Positions 26,337 to 34,800 of a stretch of 64,000 bases of DNA are shown here, in pieces (position 1 is the first letter of the stretch; every line of letters begins with the position of its first letter). The position numbers and the translations under genes are program-made. The DNA is from Chloroflexota bacterium (GTDB lineage: Bacteria; Chloroflexota; Dormibacteria; Dormibacterales; Dormibacteraceae): assembly GCA_005882115.1 (NCBI GenBank), contig VBEG01000021.1, positions 89,498 to 153,497 on the forward strand, given 5' to 3'. The notes under the pieces were generated by a model, which saw nothing but the letters and a program-made list of their open reading frames with translations, was not told where the DNA came from and did no database searches.

Positions 26337-26495
26337 TCATGCGCCGAGCGCGGCGACCACGTTCGAGAAGACGTTGGCGATCTGGTTGCCCATGGTCAAA
26401 AGGATCACGATGACGACGATCGAAACCAGGACCAGGATCAAGGCGTACTCGACCATGCCTTGACCACTTTGGCGGCGGCGGAACAGGCTTCCCAA
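26337..26495 (-). CDS. Flp/Fap-type pilin
   Basis: 52 residues. Prepilin leader GSLFRRRQSG then QGMVEYALILVLVSIVVIVILL, the Flp signature with Gly at -1 and Glu at +5 of the prepilin cleavage site (or its neighbour). Forms tight-adherence pili. The TTG start at 26495 is chosen because AGGAGGT lies six bases upstream of it; the longer frame from ATG 26537 would put this ribosome site inside the gene. No tad assembly genes are in the window, so this is an orphan pilin locus. Confidence 0.88.
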   Translation of the reverse strand: MGSLFRRRQSGQGMVEYALILVLVSIVVIVILLTMGNQIANVFSNVVAALGA

Positions 26496-26501
26496 GCAAA
26501 T

Positions 26502-26508
26502 ACCTCCT
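26502..26508 (-). promoter_or_regulatory. Ribosome-binding site that sets the TTG start of the Flp pilin
   Basis: AGGAGGT on the minus strand, six bases before TTG 26495, one of the strongest Shine-Dalgarno sequences in the window; a high pilin yield would need it. Confidence 0.8.
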
Positions 26509-26579
26509 TTTTCGGTGACTACGAGAGCGTTATGCACAGTAACCCGTACAACGGCCGAGTTCAGCTTTCATTCAGTCTT

Positions 26580-26609
26580 TTGCCACAACTATTTGTAATG
26601 CGTTACATA
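26580..26609 (+). promoter_or_regulatory. Promoter and palindromic operator of the LysR gene
   Basis: TTGCCA (26580-26585), 18-base spacer, TACATA (26604-26609). The inverted repeat TGTAA-TGCG-TTACA (26594-26607) lies in the spacer and touches the -10 box, with the T-N-A form of a LysR site. Binding there would block RNA polymerase, so autorepression is predicted. Confidence 0.5.
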
Positions 26610-26629
26610 AGCCGAACTAATATGTCGCC

Positions 26630-27559
26630 ATGCGCCGGCCGTCTTTCACCATCGAGCAGCTGCGCTCGTTCGTCGCCGTCGCCGAGCACGGGCATGTCTC
26701 GCGGGCGGCGGCCTCCCTCTTCCTGACCCAGGCGGCCGTCACGCAGCAGGTGCGCAACTTCGAGCGCGCCCTCGGGCTGCAGCTGCTGGAACGCGACGGG
26801 CGGGGGGTGCGCCTCACCGACGCGGGCCGCTCGATGGCCGACGCCTGCCGGGCCGCCCTCCGGGCGGTCGAGGTTGTCGACGATTCGGCGCTCGCCATGA
26901 AGGAGCTCGAGTCCGGCTCCCTGCACCTCGGGGCAAGCCCAACCTGCGCGACCTACTACCTTCCGCCCCACCTCGCTGAGTTCAGCCGGCGCTATCCGGG
27001 CGTCAAGCTGACAGTCACCGTCGAGCCGTCCGCCGAGCTCAACCGGCAGGTCCTCGCGGGCGCGCTCGACTGCGCCTTGATCGAGGGCGCACCCGACGCG
27101 CAGCTCGTCCACTTCGAGCTGGCTCGCGACGAGCTTGTGCTGGTCGCGCACCGCGACCATCCGCTGTCGCATATGCGTCAGGTGAAGCCCGCCGACCTCG
27201 TCCACCACCGCTACCTGGGCCGCGGTCCGCAGTGGTCGGCGGAGCGGACGGTGCGCGACATGATCGGGGACGCATACGACCAGGTGGAGGTGTTGAACCT
27301 GGGCCATCCGGAGTACGTGCGCGCGGCCGCCGTCGCCGGCTTGGGTTTCGCGGCGCTCTCGAAGCGTGCCGTCGCCTCGGAGATTCATACCGGGCTCCTC
27401 AGGCGCCTGCCGATCCGGCCGCTCCTGCGCTCGATCACGGCGGTGCGTCGCGCGGACCGCGGTGGGCCGTCGCAGGAAGCCTTCTGGGATCTGCTTACCC
27501 GCGGCGCGGTCGCTGCATCCACCAGAATTTCCGCCGATGGGTACGCAGCCGGCGGCTGA
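26630..27559 (+). CDS. LysR-family transcriptional regulator
   Basis: 309 residues. N-terminal winged HTH: FTIEQLRSFVAVAEHGHVSRAAASLFLTQAAVTQQVRNFE; effector domain from about residue 92 (GSLHLGASPTCATYYLPPHLAEF). Typical length and order. It is divergent from the Flp pilin gene and followed on its strand only by an ABC-ATPase remnant, so the target is unclear; a now-lost ABC exporter is one possibility. Its 3' end overlaps the remnant by 23 bases. Confidence 0.94.
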   Translation: MRRPSFTIEQLRSFVAVAEHGHVSRAAASLFLTQAAVTQQVRNFERALGLQLLERDGRGVRLTDAGRSMADACRAALRAVEVVDDSALAMKELESGSLHLGASPTCATYYLPPHLAEFSRRYPGVKLTVTVEPSAELNRQVLAGALDCALIEGAPDAQLVHFELARDELVLVAHRDHPLSHMRQVKPADLVHHRYLGRGPQWSAERTVRDMIGDAYDQVEVLNLGHPEYVRAAAVAGLGFAALSKRAVASEIHTGLLRRLPIRPLLRSITAVRRADRGGPSQEAFWDLLTRGAVAASTRISADGYAAGG

Positions 27560-27638
27560 AGCCGTAATCGAGACACACGGCCTCCGCCGCGTCTTCAAGA
27601 CCCGGAAGCGTCAGGTCGAGGCGGTGGTCGTCTCCTAG
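27537..27638 (+). pseudogene. 5' remnant of an ABC transporter ATPase gene
   Basis: ATG at 27537 opens 33 codons: MGTQPAAEAVIETHGLRR then VFKTRKRQVEAVVVS and TAG. This is the recognisable start of drug/daunorubicin-type ABC ATPases (I-E-x-x-G-L-R-R-x-F-K-T-R-x-x-x-V-E-A-V), after which the family continues with a D-x-x-V-x-x-G-E segment and Walker A. Here it stops before either. The end coincides with the stop codon of the convergent GH4 gene (shared CTAG), so a deletion or insertion joined the two. Confidence 0.7.
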
Positions 27639-28942
27639 TCGAACGCGGTAAGGCTTTCGCGCTCGGCGGACCACATCTCCTCGAAAAGATGGTCGATCTC
27701 CTCGAGGGAGCAGACCGCTGCGGTCAACGGGTCGAGCATCAGGGCGTACTTCGCCTTGTTGCGGTCACGCTGGAGCAGCGCTTCGACGATCAACTCGTGC
27801 ACGGCCATGTGAGCACGGTTCAGGGCGGCGAGCTGCTCCGGCAGGGACCCGAAGTGGCAGGGATGGATGCCGCCTCGATCGACGTCGCACTCGACCTCGA
27901 CGCAACCGTCGGGCAGGTTGTCGATCCAGCCTTCGTTGCGCACGTTGCCGTGGATCGACGCGGGGCGCCCTCCCTCGATTGCCTCGACGATGAAGGACCC
28001 ATACTCGTGTCCGCGCTCGCGCGGAATCGGTGCGTCGCCCCGCAGCATCGACGCGATCAGTTCGTCATTCGCGTGACGCCACCGCGGCCAGTTGTTGGCG
28101 TAGAAACCGCTCTCGCCGAGGTAACCGGCTCGCGTGTATTTCTGGATCAGGTCGGGACGCTTGCGGAAGTAGGGCACGTACTCGGAGAAGTGGCCGCTTG
28201 ACTCGGTGACGAAAGCACCGAGACGTCGCATGACTTCGAATCGGACGGGATCCTGCTCGTAGATCTCCGGGTTGCGGGCGCGCTCGCGAAGCCGCGGATA
28301 GAGGTCCTCCCCATAGTGGTTGAGCGTCGTGAACCAGGCGTTGTGGTTGATCCCCGCGCACCGCCACGTCATCTCCTCATAAGGAATGTCGAGGTACTCC
28401 GCCACCTGACGCGAGGTGCCCTGCACGCTGTGGCACAGGCCGACCACCTGGAGGTCTGTCGCCTTCAACGCGGCAAGCGTGAGGATGGACATCGGGTTCG
28501 TGTAGTTCATGACGACCGCATGCGGCGCGACGCGCTCGATGTCAGCGACGATTTCGAGCCACGCGGGTCCGGTGCGCAGCGCCTTGAAGATCCCGCCAGG
28601 TCCAATCGTGTCGCCGATGCACTGATCGACGCCGTAACGCAGCGGGATCTCGTAGTCGCGCCGCACGTTCTGCAGGCCGGCGACCTCGATCGAGTTGATG
28701 ACGTAGTCGGTGCCGGCGATCACGTCGAGCCTTGCCGTCGACGCTTCTACCTTCCAGCGCTTGCCCGAAAGCTCGACCAGGCGCTCCGCGATCTTCTTCG
28801 CCAGCTCGAGGCGTGTAGCGTCGATATCGACGAGCGCAAAAATTCCGGCGTCGAGGCCGTCGACGGCCAGGATGTCGGTTATCAGCTGGCGCGCGAAAAC
28901 CGCTGAGCCGGCGCCGACGAAAGTGACTTTGGGCACGGGCAT
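27635..28942 (-). CDS. Family 4 glycosidase (alpha-galactosidase MelA-like)
   Basis: 435 residues. An NAD- and Mn-dependent hydrolase with redox-assisted mechanism. NAD site VTFVGAGSAVFARQLI at the N-terminus; metal ligands C in VGLCHSVQGTSRQ and H in AGINHNAWF; VMNYTNPMSIL is the family signature. The sequence around GDTIGPGGIFKALRTGP is MelA-like, so alpha-galactosides are the likely substrate, in line with the beta-galactosidase at the window start; 6-phospho-glycosides are less likely without a PTS. It seems to be a single gene. Confidence 0.9.
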   Translation of the reverse strand: MPVPKVTFVGAGSAVFARQLITDILAVDGLDAGIFALVDIDATRLELAKKIAERLVELSGKRWKVEASTARLDVIAGTDYVINSIEVAGLQNVRRDYEIPLRYGVDQCIGDTIGPGGIFKALRTGPAWLEIVADIERVAPHAVVMNYTNPMSILTLAALKATDLQVVGLCHSVQGTSRQVAEYLDIPYEEMTWRCAGINHNAWFTTLNHYGEDLYPRLRERARNPEIYEQDPVRFEVMRRLGAFVTESSGHFSEYVPYFRKRPDLIQKYTRAGYLGESGFYANNWPRWRHANDELIASMLRGDAPIPRERGHEYGSFIVEAIEGGRPASIHGNVRNEGWIDNLPDGCVEVECDVDRGGIHPCHFGSLPEQLAALNRAHMAVHELIVEALLQRDRNKAKYALMLDPLTAAVCSLEEIDHLFEEMWSAERESLTAFD

Positions 28943-29110
28943 AGTTGAACACGCGCCGGACAGGCGACACGACCTACTCGACCAAGGACTTCCCCGACAT
29001 CCCGTGCGTCAGCTGTTCCAACCCAGCCTTTGTTGAACGCGCATCGGCGAACGGCCCACCGCCGCTGGGCCTAGGCGCCATCATCCATTGAAAAGTCTGT
29101 TGAAACAGGC

Positions 29111-29140
29111 TTGACAGGTGACCAAATGGTCACATATCAT
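29111..29140 (+). promoter_or_regulatory. Promoter with embedded palindromic operator of the ArsR-AHSA1 gene
   Basis: A perfect TTGACA (29111-29116), an 18-base spacer, and TATCAT (29135-29140). The spacer holds a perfect palindrome GTGACC-AAAT-GGTCAC (29118-29133). A transcript starting 7 bases after the -10 box would begin at the GTG start codon 29147, so the mRNA is probably leaderless and the gene self-repressed. Confidence 0.75.
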
Positions 29141-29146
29141 GCCTGC

Positions 29147-29923
29147 GTGGAACCCGTGTTCAAGGCCCTGGCGGATGTCAACCGGCGCAAGCTCCTCGAC
29201 CGGCTCTTCGAGCGTGATGGCCAGACGCTCACCGAGCTCGCCGACGGCCTGCCGGCAATGACCCGGTTTGGGGTGATGAAACACCTTCGCGTGCTCGAGG
29301 AGGCTGACCTCGTAACGACGCGGCGCGAAGGCCGGCTGAAGCTCCACTACCTGAACGCGGTTCCCATCCGACTCATCCACGACCGCTGGATCGGCAAGTA
29401 CCGCAAGGCGCGGGCAGCCGCCCTCGCTGAGCTGAAACTCGACATGGAGGAAGAAATGAGGTCTGTCGACGCACGTCCCGCACAGGTCTACAGCGTTTTC
29501 ATCCGGGCGCCTCGCGAGAAAGTCTGGGAAGCGATGACCAAGCCCGAGTTCACACACCGCTACCTCTACGCCAGCGAGCCCAACACGACCTGGAAGCCCG
29601 GGTCGCGGCTGCACTGGACGGAGCACGGCACCGGCCGCTCGCTGGTCGACGGCGAGGTCATCGAGTACGACAAGCCGCATCGCCTCGTCTTCAGCTGGAT
29701 CGTCAACTACGACCCGGACCTCACCGCGGAGGGCCCGAGCCGCGTCACATACGAGCTGGAGGAGACCGACGGCATCACCAAAGTGACGACCATTCACGAC
29801 GACTTCCCGAGCGGCAGCAAGGTCTACGACAACGTCGCCGGCGGCTGGCCGTACATCCTGAGCGGACTGAAGACCCTGGTCGAAACGGGCTCACCGCTGA
29901 AGACCGAGAAGGCCGCCGTCTAG
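29147..29923 (+). CDS. ArsR-family repressor fused to an AHSA1/SRPBCC domain
   Basis: 258 residues. N-terminal ArsR winged helix (about 1-95): FKALADVNRRKLLDRLFERDGQTLTELADG and MTRFGVMKHLRVLEEADLVTTRREGRLK. C-terminal AHSA1-type START domain (about 108-250): VFIRAPREKVWEAMTKPEF, PGSRLHWTE, LVFSWIVNYDP and GWPYILSGLKTLVETG. One protein may thus sense a hydrophobic ligand and control its own promoter. GTG 29147 is chosen because upstream codons overlap the promoter. A 12-base terminator stem follows. No partner gene in the transcript. Confidence 0.9.
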   Translation: MEPVFKALADVNRRKLLDRLFERDGQTLTELADGLPAMTRFGVMKHLRVLEEADLVTTRREGRLKLHYLNAVPIRLIHDRWIGKYRKARAAALAELKLDMEEEMRSVDARPAQVYSVFIRAPREKVWEAMTKPEFTHRYLYASEPNTTWKPGSRLHWTEHGTGRSLVDGEVIEYDKPHRLVFSWIVNYDPDLTAEGPSRVTYELEETDGITKVTTIHDDFPSGSKVYDNVAGGWPYILSGLKTLVETGSPLKTEKAAV

Positions 29924-29929
29924 CAATAA

Positions 29930-29957
29930 GGGGGCGTGCTCGGGCGAGCACGCCCCC
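29930..29957 (+). terminator. Strong hairpin terminator after the ArsR-AHSA1 gene
   Basis: GGGGGCGTGCTC (29930-29941) pairs fully with GAGCACGCCCCC (29946-29957) around loop GGGC. Seven bases after the stop. The T run is short (TCCATTT), but the 12-base perfect stem is striking. Confidence 0.8.
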
Positions 29958-30009
29958 TCCATTTGGCCCGCGCAGTAATCTCCGAGCGATCGCGAGTGGG
30001 ACGAACGTT

Positions 30010-31101
30010 GTGACCCTGCGTGTCGCGCGCGCGGCTCGGCGGTTGACCGACGACTGGCGTCACCTGGTCGTCGAGCCCCGCGGCTCCACGGCTCTGGGCA
30101 TCAGTTTTCGCCCGCTCCAGGCGGAGGCGATGGGATTGCCACCTCGGGACACGCTTGCCGCACTCCTTGGATACGAATATCAACTCATCCGGCTGGGGGC
30201 TCTATGGAATCGAATGGAGCCGCAGGCCGGGGTTTTCGATCCCGCCAGCCTGGACTGGCAGGTGGAAGCGGCGGAGCGCGCCGGCAAACAGATCGTGCTG
30301 GCCGTGGGTGCGGTCAAGAACTTTGGCTATCCGGAATTCTTCGTCCCACCTCATCGGCTTCAGCCCAAGCTGCGCGAGCGCTCATTGGTCACAGCGACAT
30401 CTCATCCCGAGCTGCTCGCGGGCGCCATGTCATTCATCGCGCGCGTCGTGGAGCGATACCGCGACAGGAAGTCGGTAGTCGGCTGGCAGGTCGAGCACGA
30501 GCCTGTGGATCCGCTCGGGAACGAGCATTCATGGCGCCTCGCCACCGAGTTCGTCAGGCAAGAGGTTGACGTGGTTAGACAAACGGATTCAACGCGACCG
30601 ATCTTGATCAACGGCTTCGTGCCGATGTCGCTTCCCGTAGCGCTGCAACAGTGGTTTCGAACCCGCGATCAGGGCGACTCGCTTTCACTGGCGGAGTCGG
30701 TAGCCGACATCGTCGGCGTCGATATGTATCCGCGGCATGCGCTGACTGGCCGCGCTGGTTTCGGTGTTTATCTCGACGCAAGCGAGAGCCGGTGGAATGG
30801 AAGACTGCGCAGCCTGCTGATGAAAGCGGCTGCAAAGGCACGCGTGATGATCACCGAGGGTCAGGCGGAGCCTTGGGAGTCGGTGACCAATCCGCCCAAT
30901 CCCGCAAGCCTTGCCATGTACAGCTGTCCTCCGGACCGAGTTGTCGAGAATTACAACCGCTGCATGCGACTGGCTCGGGATTCAGCCTGCGCTCTGGAGG
31001 CCTACCTGTTCTGGGGCGCCGAGTACTGGCTGCTCAGACAGAAGAACGCCGATCCAAGTTACTTTGGCGCCTTCCAGCGCATCCTCGATCTGGATGCCTG
31101 A
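30010..31101 (+). CDS. Clan-A (TIM-barrel) glycoside hydrolase, GH42/GH5-like, family unsure
   Basis: 363 residues, no signal peptide. GISFRPLQAEAMGL and YQLIRLGALWNRMEPQAGVFD are typical of the early strands of clan-A glycosidases. The likely acid/base is E164 in GWQVEHEPVD, preceded by His where most families have Asn. The likely nucleophile is E283 in RVMITEGQAEPW. Start GTG 30010. It is only catalytic-domain length, shorter than GH42 enzymes. A separate transcript: a terminator lies before it and tRNA-Pro after it on the other strand. Confidence 0.72.
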   Translation: MTLRVARAARRLTDDWRHLVVEPRGSTALGISFRPLQAEAMGLPPRDTLAALLGYEYQLIRLGALWNRMEPQAGVFDPASLDWQVEAAERAGKQIVLAVGAVKNFGYPEFFVPPHRLQPKLRERSLVTATSHPELLAGAMSFIARVVERYRDRKSVVGWQVEHEPVDPLGNEHSWRLATEFVRQEVDVVRQTDSTRPILINGFVPMSLPVALQQWFRTRDQGDSLSLAESVADIVGVDMYPRHALTGRAGFGVYLDASESRWNGRLRSLLMKAAAKARVMITEGQAEPWESVTNPPNPASLAMYSCPPDRVVENYNRCMRLARDSACALEAYLFWGAEYWLLRQKNADPSYFGAFQRILDLDA

Positions 31102-31228
31102 ACGGACCGCATTTTGGAGGGCCGGTCAAGTAGCGTTGCGGCAATGGCACGACGAGCGAGGGTGGGGACGGCACTCTCGATCTTTCTCGTCATCGGCATC
31201 CCCGGCGCATTCATGTACCTGATCACGA

Positions 31229-31305
31229 TGGTCGGGGAGGCGGGATTTGAACCCGCGACCACTTGACCCCCAGTCAAGTGCGCTACCGGGCTGCGCTACT
31301 CCCCG
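31229..31305 (-). tRNA. tRNA-Pro (GGG)
   Basis: On the minus strand acceptor CGGGGAG pairs with CTCCCCG; D-arm GCGCAGCCCGGTAGCGC; anticodon stem-loop CTTGA-CTGGGGG-TCAAG gives anticodon GGG; T-loop GGTTCAAATCC. Discriminator A (31232) followed by an encoded CCA (31231-31229), unlike the tRNA-His in this window. Confidence 0.97.
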
Positions 31306-31362
31306 ATGGAGCAGTAATCGTACCCGTGGCCTCATGAAGGCCTGTGGTCGCGGGGTGTCTGG

Positions 31363-31764
31363 TTAGCGCGCGCGCGTCGCGGAGGGAACCCTCGACGTCA
31401 AAGCGATCAGATTTCCCTCTGAGTCCTTGAACCACGCGCCCTTTTCACCGTCGGGCATGTCGACGATCCCGTCGTGCGACTTGAAATCGGGGTGGTCGTA
31501 CTCCTCCGGTTTCACACCCTTGCTCTTAAGCTCGCCGACCGCGGTAGTGACGTCGTCGACCTCGAAGGCCATCTGGGTGTGGTCGCCGGACGCTTTGCCC
31601 ATGCTTGGGAAGACGAGGAAGCCAGTCTCGCCGGTGCGGTATACGACACCGCCATCGGGCTGCTCCTCCGCGACCGTCAGCCCGAGCTTCTGCTCATAGA
31701 ACTGGCGCGCCCGCTTGATGTCCTGAGCGGGAATCGCCGTCGACGCGCTCTTGATCTTCAGCAT
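31363..31764 (-). CDS. VOC-superfamily (glyoxalase/bleomycin-resistance-like) protein
   Basis: 133 residues. Two beta-alpha-beta-beta-beta units: [22 protein letters not shown] and [21 protein letters not shown], ending [17 protein letters not shown] with the metal-site Glu region. ATG 31764 has AGGAGG six to seven bases upstream. A longer frame to 31851 reads through a dispersed repeat and is rejected. Substrate unknown. Confidence 0.88.
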   Translation of the reverse strand: MLKIKSASTAIPAQDIKRARQFYEQKLGLTVAEEQPDGGVVYRTGETGFLVFPSMGKASGDHTQMAFEVDDVTTAVGELKSKGVKPEEYDHPDFKSHDGIVDMPDGEKGAWFKDSEGNLIALTSRVPSATRAR

Positions 31765-31817
31765 GATTTGCCTCCTGTGCCGCAATACCAGCGGACGGAA
31801 CGCTCCCGAGTATGCGC

Positions 31818-31862
31818 CCCCTCCGGCCGGCTTCGCCGGCGACCTCCCCATCAGTGGAGAGC
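31818..31862. repeat. Dispersed repeat, copy 4 (CCGGC-rich form)
   Basis: CCCTCCGGCCGGCTTCGCCGGCG then ACCTCCCCATCAGTGGAG. The copy at 37490-37534 has the same order with a perfect CCTCCCC/GGGGAGG end, so this one is decayed on its right side. It sits between the VOC gene start and the Lhr gene end. Confidence 0.65.
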
Positions 31863-31865
31863 AGC

Positions 31866-34800
31866 TCAGCTACGGGTGCCGTATGCGATCAGGCTGCGGT
31901 GCGTCGGCGAGAAACCCGCCTCGCGCAGCGCTGACCTCAGCGGCGAGTCCATCACCGGCAGGCCGTCGACCTTCTGCAGCTCGACGCGGCCGGCCTGGGT
32001 GGCGATCGCGATCAGCGCCTGCAGGTGACCAAGCTGGACTTCGCCGTTCGTCAGCAGCGAGCGCCCGCCACGCTCGAGGTAAAGGACAAGCCGTCCATCT
32101 TCAATGACGCAATAGGCGCCTGCCGCCCGCGCCATCCGTCCATCCGAATGCGGCCAGGGCAGCACCGTGCCATACGCGTTGGCGGGATCCGTCGCCGCGA
32201 TCGCGACGATCCCGCCGCCCGACTCGCGCATGGCGCGCAATCGATCGACCGCTCCTGGCAGCGCGAACTGCGAGCCACCAAGACCTTCGACGAAGTAGCC
32301 GCGGCGGATCCGCCCCGACTCCTCCATCGCGCGCAGCACGGGATAGAGACTGGCGAACCCGCCTGGCCATCCTTCGCCGACGACTGCCTCACGGGTGAGC
32401 ACGCCGTGGCGCTGCAGGAGGACGCCTGCCTCTGAGTGCAGGCGTTCGGTGGAATTGGCGCCGCCACCAACCAGATCGTCGACCAGCGACCAACGGCCGG
32501 CAGCGCGTGGCTGCGTGAGTCGCGGCAGGCGCGGTTTTCGCGCAGGCCTCCGCGCAAGCGGTCCGAGCAGGCGGAGCGGACCGAACGTGTCATTGGTCAC
32601 CTCGCCCGACCACACAATGTCCCACAGCGCGTCGAGCATCACCTCTTCGTCCCCGCCGCCGCACGCGCTGTAGATGTCGCGGAAGAAGCTCGCGCCTCGA
32701 GCGCCGAGGTGCAACCGAATCCGTTCGTGGAGGTCTGACTGCGGCGGTTCGACCGGCGGCGGCACCAGTCGCGGAGCGTCTCCGCGCAGGTACAGGGCGA
32801 CGCGGCCGTCGGTGGCGCCCAGCGAGCCGCGGCCAACCCAAACCACCTCGCCCATCGAGACGAGCTCGTCGAGCAAGCGTGGCGCGTAGTCACCGACCCG
32901 GGCCGCAATCACGTCCCGCTCGATGACCGAGGCCGGCAGCGCGAGACCCTGCAGCTGAAAGACGACTTCGAGCAGCCGGTCGACCCCGCCTCCGCGGACC
33001 CCGACCCCGTGCCACGCGGGCAGGAATCGCGCCAGCGCGTCCGGCGCGACCGATTCGACCTCGCGGCGCAGCGCAGCCAGCGACCGCCGGCGAAGGATCC
33101 GAAGGACCTCGGGGTGACAGTACTCGCGGCCTTCCGCGGCCTTGCGAAACTCACCCGCCAGCACATCGCCACGAGCCGCAAGACCTGTCAGCGCCGCCTC
33201 GACGGACTGCGCCGAAAGTGCCCATCGCCTGGCCGGGTCCGAGGTGACGAACGGCACGTGCGTGCGGGCGAAGCGCCGGAGAAGGGATTCCAGTGGCTCA
33301 GCGCCGGCGTCGAGAAACAGGTCCGGCAGACCGATGGGCAGGCTGGCGCCCATCGCCTCGCGATAGCGGCCTGCGTCTTCGGCCGCGATCCAGCGTGTCT
33401 CGCCGGCCACCCGGATCGGGACCGCGCGCCGCTCCTTCTCCAGCGCGCGAAGCCAATCCACGGAGACGCCGCGGGCCGACGCCTCGTCGGGGCTCAGGTC
33501 CCCGAGGCGGACGAGCAGGTCGTGCGCTTCGTCCGGATCGCGTGGGAATCGCTCCGGCAGAAGTCCTTGCAGCTCCAGCTCGACCAGCGCGATTGCCTCA
33601 GGGTCGAGCAGCTCGCGCAGGTCCTCGCTGCCGAGCAGTTCGGCGAGCAGCTCACGGTCAAGGGTGAGGGCCTGCGCCCGGCGCTCCGCCAGAGGCTGGT
33701 CGCCCTCGTACATGTACTCGGCGACGTACGAGAACAACAGCGATGACGCGAACGGCGACGCGCGCTCGGTGTCGACCGCGACAACGCGGATCTCGCGGGA
33801 GCGGATCGCGCGGAGCAACGTCGCGAGCGCCGGCATATCGAAGGTGTCGCTCATGATCTCGCGCCATGTCTCGGCGAGGATCGGGAAGTCCGGGTACTGG
33901 CCGGCAACCTGGAGCAAGCTGGCGCTGCGCATGCGCTGCTGCCACAGCGGGGTGCGCTGGCCGGGTCTTCGCTTCGGCAGCAACAGGGAGCGTGCGGCGT
34001 TTTCCCGGAAACGGGCCGCGAACAGTGCCGACGCGGGAAGCTGGGCTGAGACCAGGGCCTGAACCTCTTCGGGATCGAGGATGAGGTCGTCCAGGGAGGG
34101 CGGCGACTCAACTTCCGGCAGATGCATCGCGATGCCGTCATCCGTCCACAAAGCGCGCGCGTCCACGCCGAGGGTCTGCTGGAGGTGTGACTCGAGCGCG
34201 AGCGCGAGCGGTGCATGGACGCGACCGCCGAATGGCGTGTGGAGACAGACGCGCCAGTCCCCCACCTCGTCGCGGAATCGCTCCACGAGAAGGGTGCGGT
34301 CATCCGGCACGGCGCCGGTTGCGGCCGCCTGGTCGTCCAGGTACTTGAGCAGGTTCTTGATCGCGAGGTCGTCGAATCCGGCGCGCTCGCGCAGCCGCTT
34401 CGCAGCGGCGGCGGGACTCACGCTGCGCAGCTCGCGCACCATCTTGCCGAGCGCAGCGCCAAGCTCGACCGGCCGACTTGGGGTGTCAGCTTTCCAGAAC
34501 GCTATCTTTCCGGGCTCGCCCGGCGCCGGATTGACGATGACCTGTGAAGGTGTGATGTCCACGATCCGCCACGTCGACGCGCCGAGGACGAACGTCTCGC
34601 CGACGCGCGTCTCGTACACCATCTCCTCGTCGAGCTCTCCAACCCGGCGCCCATCTTCCGCGAGGTTCACCGAATAAAGGCCACGGTCGGGGATGGTGCC
34701 TGGATTGGTGACAGCCAGACGCTGCGCGCCGGCGCGTCCGCGCACTTTTCCGGCCACGCGATCCCAGACCAGACGCGGGCGCAGCTCGACGAACTGATCG

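Noticed and set aside
28945-29090. A 48-codon plus-strand frame from TTG with CVSC in the middle, between GH4 and the ArsR-AHSA1 gene.
   Set aside because: No ribosome site, weak start, no recognisable family; the interval also holds two copies of GTTGAAC(A/G)CGCG, which might be a control sequence but are too short to call.
30010-31101. Calling this gene a second GH42 beta-galactosidase.
   Set aside because: It lacks the GH42 opening motif YGGDYNPEQW and the C-terminal domains, and the acid/base context differs.
31144-31266. A 40-codon plus-strand frame with one hydrophobic helix running into the tRNA-Pro locus.
   Set aside because: Its second half is the antisense of tRNA-Pro (GEAGFEPAT-type peptide, a common artefact) and no ribosome site is present.
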